Part shown: piece after piece, positions 61,364 through 64,000 of the stretch
Layout of the letters: each line of letters opens with the position of its first letter
Numbering within the stretch: position 1 is the first letter of the stretch
Assembly (NCBI GenBank): GCA_965601455.1
Contig: OZ271831.1
Span: 1,240,001 to 1,304,000, forward strand
Direction of reading: 5' to 3'
DNA length: 64,000 bases
Source of the DNA: JANQEU01 sp965601455
GTDB taxonomy: Bacteria; Bacteroidota; Bacteroidia; Cytophagales; Cyclobacteriaceae
Program-made: the position numbers and the translations under genes
Notes under the pieces: model-generated
What the model was told of the DNA's origin: nothing
Seen by the model: only the letters and a program-made list of their open reading frames with translations
The model's database searches: none

Positions 61364-61847
61364 ATTCAAGACTGCGAAGGGCTTGTTTAATTTTTTTTGG
61401 TAGCTCCCGGGAGTACACATAACCATCAATAAGGTTGCCACTACCGTCCAATATAAAATAGGTTGGAATCATCGTTACTCCATAAGTCCTGATAATCGAG
61501 CGGTCTTCGTCCCAGATGTTTGGCCATTGCATTCCCCACTTTTCTATGGCCTCTTGCCACTTCTGCCCGCTTTTATCGTTGCTAATCCCAATGATTTCCA
61601 CTTCCGTGCGATCGTAGTCATCATAAATCGGCTTTAACGTGCTCTTAACGGACTTAAGACATGGCCCACACCAACTGGCCCAAAAATCAAGTACGATGAT
61701 CTTGCTATTAATTTTTGACAGATCAATGAATTGATCACCATATCCGGATTTTACAATATTTGGCACCGGAATTCCCTCCCTCACAGCTTGTGCTTCACCT
61801 AGAAATACTCCCAGTGCCAGAAAAAGGAAAATCGGGTATCTGATCAT
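61362..61847 (-). CDS. TlpA-family periplasmic thioredoxin
   Basis: A 161-residue exported thiol-disulfide protein. The signal peptide (FLFLALGVFLGEAQA) is followed by the active site FWASWCGPCLKSVKS (near 56-70) and the cis-Pro segment TMIPTYFILDGSGNLIDG (near 128-145). It lies 3 bases after the FtsX-type permease stop on the same strand, and may be cotranscribed with it. Likely reduces or oxidises envelope proteins. Confidence 0.93.
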   Translation of the reverse strand: MIRYPIFLFLALGVFLGEAQAVREGIPVPNIVKSGYGDQFIDLSKINSKIIVLDFWASWCGPCLKSVKSTLKPIYDDYDRTEVEIIGISNDKSGQKWQEAIEKWGMQWPNIWDEDRSIIRTYGVTMIPTYFILDGSGNLIDGYVYSRELPKKIKQALRSLE

Positions 61848-61850
61848 TGG

Positions 61851-64000
61851 TTATTCATCTTTCAGGTACTTAACCGGGTTTACAGTTGATGCCCTGATTG
61901 TCTGATAGGATATTGAAATCAGTGTAAGTAAAGACGCAATCAATAATGGAAGAACAATCATCCATACTGTAATGCCAGTTCTGTAAACAAAATTTTCAAG
62001 CCATTGATTCATTAACCAGTAAGAGATTGGTAAGGCAATAAAAAATCCAATTGTAATGAGTATCAAGAATCGATTTCCCACGAGCATCCAGATGCTACTT
62101 GTACTGGCTCCCAATACCTTTCGTATACCAATTTCTTTGATTTTTGTTTCGATTACAAAGCCAACCATGCCTACCAATCCCAGACATCCGATTAAGATCG
62201 CAACAAATGTGAAAACCTTGATCATGGTACTCAATCGCTGTTCAGCCTGATATTGCTCGTTGAACATGTCATCTAAAAATCGATATTCAATCGGATTTTC
62301 TGAGTCAAATTCTGCCCAGGTATTTTCGATGTGATTCAATGTTTTTGGAATATCTGTTGGAGAGATTTTCAGAGCAATTCTTCGAACATTTGATTGGCTT
62401 TTAAGCATTACCATGGGTACAATCTCGGTGTGTAATGATTCAAAGTGGTAATCTTCAGAAACCCCCATAATTCGTCCGATTTTGAATGTGGTTCCATCCT
62501 CATTGGTTTGGCCGTTAAATGGTCCATAAACCAAACGCTCACCAATTATATCATTTGGATCATTGAAACCGAGGGCCTCTGCCGCTTTTCGGTTGATGAT
62601 GTAATACCCTATTGAATCCCTAAAAGAGTCTTGTTCCCTATTGAAATTGTCCCCGGCAATCAAAGGGATATCAAACGTTGGAAGAAAATCTTCATCTACA
62701 CTTATCGCAGGAAGACGAAAATTGGTTGCAACAAGAGAATCGCCTTTGAAGAATGATGATCCCCAGCTATCTAAAAGTCTTCCAGTCGGAATCCTGGAAG
62801 CATAGGTGCCGGATTGAATTGAAGGATCAGAAAGCAATTGTTGTTTGAAGACTTCCAGATTATCGATTGATCTACTCAGGTATATGTGTACTATTTGATC
62901 CCTATCGTACCCGGGATTGGTATTTCTGATGTACTTCATTTGGCCTTCAATAACCAATATGCTAAAAATCAATGCCAGGGTGACCACATATTGAAAAGTG
63001 ACCAGCCATGACCTGAAATTCCATTTTTTTGCATTTACGGCCTGCTCTCCCTTCAAAGCAGTGACCAGGTTCATTTTCGAAAGGAAAATGGCAGGATAGA
63101 GTCCGGCAACCAATCCCACAATTATCATTAAAACAATTAGGCCAACTAGTATATCCAACTGGACAAAAGGATTAAAACTCAATTGTTTGTCCATGAAGTT
63201 ATTGAGATAAGGGAGAGCCCAAAGTACCAGTACTGCTGATATTGGCAAGGAAATCAAGGTAATCAACATCGATTCGGTAAGAAATTGACCAACCAGAGAC
63301 CGTCTTACTGCACCAATTACTTTTCTAACCCCGATTTCTTTCATCCGCCGTGAATAATTGGAGGTGGCCAGATTCATGTAATTGACGCAGGCAACCAGAA
63401 GCACAAGTAAACCGACAACAGCAAAGATGGTGACCTGCTGCAAAGATCCGTTGGTTTCATATTCCCCTTCAAGATTTGAGTGCAAGTGTATGCTTGTTAA
63501 TGGCTGGAATTCGAAATCATAAAATTCTCTTGCATCAGCACCATTTGGGAATGACCCGATGTATTTATCCCAGAATTCATTATTTGTTTGTTGGGTGAGT
63601 GGTTCAATTTGTGTCCCCGAAGAAACTTTGATGTATGTCAACCAATTGTAGTTTCCTCCTACATTATTCATGGTTTCTTCACCGAATAGCTTCTCAATGA
63701 ATTGTAAAGGTGCCAGGTACTCAAAATGAAAATGCTGCTGATCTGGCATATCCTCAATGACTGCGGAAACCTTAAATGGACTTCCTTGTCCAGAACGGGA
63801 AAGCGTAATCGCTTTTCCAATGATATCTTGCTGCGCCCAATCGTTTCCGAAAATTCGTACAGCGGTTTGCTCAGTTAATACGATGTTATTAATCTGGTCA
63901 AAAGCTGTCTCAGGATTTCCTACCAGGAATGGAAATGAAAAAATGTCAAAGACATCATTATCAGCAAAAATTACCGGCTGCCCAGGAAAGCGTTGATCTC
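61851..64000 (-). CDS. FtsX/MacB-type ABC transporter permease, 5'-truncated by the window
   Basis: About 716 codons of a permease whose start lies beyond the right edge: the frame is open to 64000, although an internal ATG at 63749 gives 632 residues. The part before that ATG encodes a MacB-like periplasmic domain (FDIFSFPFLVGNPETAFDQ, VLTEQTAVRIFGND). Then come two FtsX domains, each with its NYSRRMKEIGVRKVIGA or IKEIGIRKVLGAS signature, separated by a second periplasmic domain. Bacteroidota usually have many such proteins; substrate is unknown. Confidence 0.92.
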   Translation of the reverse strand, partial: DQRFPGQPVIFADNDVFDIFSFPFLVGNPETAFDQINNIVLTEQTAVRIFGNDWAQQDIIGKAITLSRSGQGSPFKVSAVIEDMPDQQHFHFEYLAPLQFIEKLFGEETMNNVGGNYNWLTYIKVSSGTQIEPLTQQTNNEFWDKYIGSFPNGADAREFYDFEFQPLTSIHLHSNLEGEYETNGSLQQVTIFAVVGLLVLLVACVNYMNLATSNYSRRMKEIGVRKVIGAVRRSLVGQFLTESMLITLISLPISAVLVLWALPYLNNFMDKQLSFNPFVQLDILVGLIVLMIIVGLVAGLYPAIFLSKMNLVTALKGEQAVNAKKWNFRSWLVTFQYVVTLALIFSILVIEGQMKYIRNTNPGYDRDQIVHIYLSRSIDNLEVFKQQLLSDPSIQSGTYASRIPTGRLLDSWGSSFFKGDSLVATNFRLPAISVDEDFLPTFDIPLIAGDNFNREQDSFRDSIGYYIINRKAAEALGFNDPNDIIGERLVYGPFNGQTNEDGTTFKIGRIMGVSEDYHFESLHTEIVPMVMLKSQSNVRRIALKISPTDIPKTLNHIENTWAEFDSENPIEYRFLDDMFNEQYQAEQRLSTMIKVFTFVAILIGCLGLVGMVGFVIETKIKEIGIRKVLGASTSSIWMLVGNRFLILITIGFFIALPISYWLMNQWLENFVYRTGITVWMIVLPLLIASLLTLISISYQTIRASTVNPVKYLKDE

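Noticed and set aside
1..64000. CRISPR arrays, tRNA, rRNA, insertion sequences, prophage or integron elements
   Set aside because: No regularly spaced repeats, tRNA or rRNA sequence, transposase, integrase or phage structural genes were recognised.

Overview
The window is ordinary-looking chromosomal DNA of a member of the Bacteroidota, most likely a marine Cytophagales- or Flavobacteriales-type bacterium. The evidence is a type IX secretion (T9SS) plug protein and a GldM-like protein, a DUF3276 PUR-like protein, a DUF6588 protein, the carboxy(nor)spermidine route to spermidine, Bacteroidota-style promoter boxes (TAnnTTTG) and a moderately AT-rich base composition. The exact genus cannot be read from the sequence. 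There are no rRNA or tRNA genes, insertion sequences, integrases, phage genes or CRISPR arrays, and no gene-free stretch longer than 300 bases.

Layout. 1-7.9 kb: an aconitase broken by a one-base frameshift (its C-terminal part runs off the left edge), a LuxC-type acyl-CoA reductase divergent from a ferredoxin, a DUF58 protein, the DUF3276 protein, the ATPase YchF and the T9SS plug lipoprotein. 8-14 kb: an ECF sigma factor with a translationally coupled membrane-anchored partner, then carboxynorspermidine dehydrogenase, a DinB-like protein and carboxynorspermidine decarboxylase, two small exported proteins and acylphosphatase. 14.1-19.9 kb: a molybdenum hydroxylase operon coxS-coxL-coxM-moxR-coxE (minus strand) with a form II-type active-site loop. 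20-29.7 kb: haloacid dehalogenase, low-molecular-weight phosphatase, an envelope protein pair, KDO transferase (waaA) with rsgA, a glycosyltransferase/acyltransferase pair, a TPR protein, a YigZ protein, a cupin and a DEDD exonuclease. 29.7-38 kb: NhaC antiporter, FAD oxidoreductase, glycosyltransferase, FAN1/VRR-NUC nuclease, a small unknown and UvrD helicase. 38-50 kb: SulP transporter, L-type lectin, sulfotransferase, LOG-family protein, M24 peptidase, a 1163-residue exported WD40-caspase protein, a Cys-rich microprotein, cystathionine beta-synthase and a BLUF photoreceptor. 50-64 kb: MurI, a MltB-like transglycosylase, glycosyltransferase, exported DsrE and M20 proteins, two more sulfotransferases, an exported NIF3-like protein coupled to threonine dehydratase, a GldM-like protein, a phosphatase-fold lipoprotein without its catalytic cysteine, a TlpA thioredoxin and a truncated FtsX/MacB permease.

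Most genes serve core metabolism or the cell envelope. The region is tightly packed: of 14 convergent gene junctions, six overlap by exactly four bases (CTAG, CTAA or TTAA shared by both stop codons) and three more are separated by 0-1 base. I see no clear new multi-gene defence or mobile system. The best candidates for unusual biology are the exported WD40-caspase next to a Cys-rich lipoprotein, the inactive-looking phosphatase next to a polytopic GldM relative, and the sigma-factor partner that seems to join an inner-membrane anchor to an outer-membrane-barrel-like domain.
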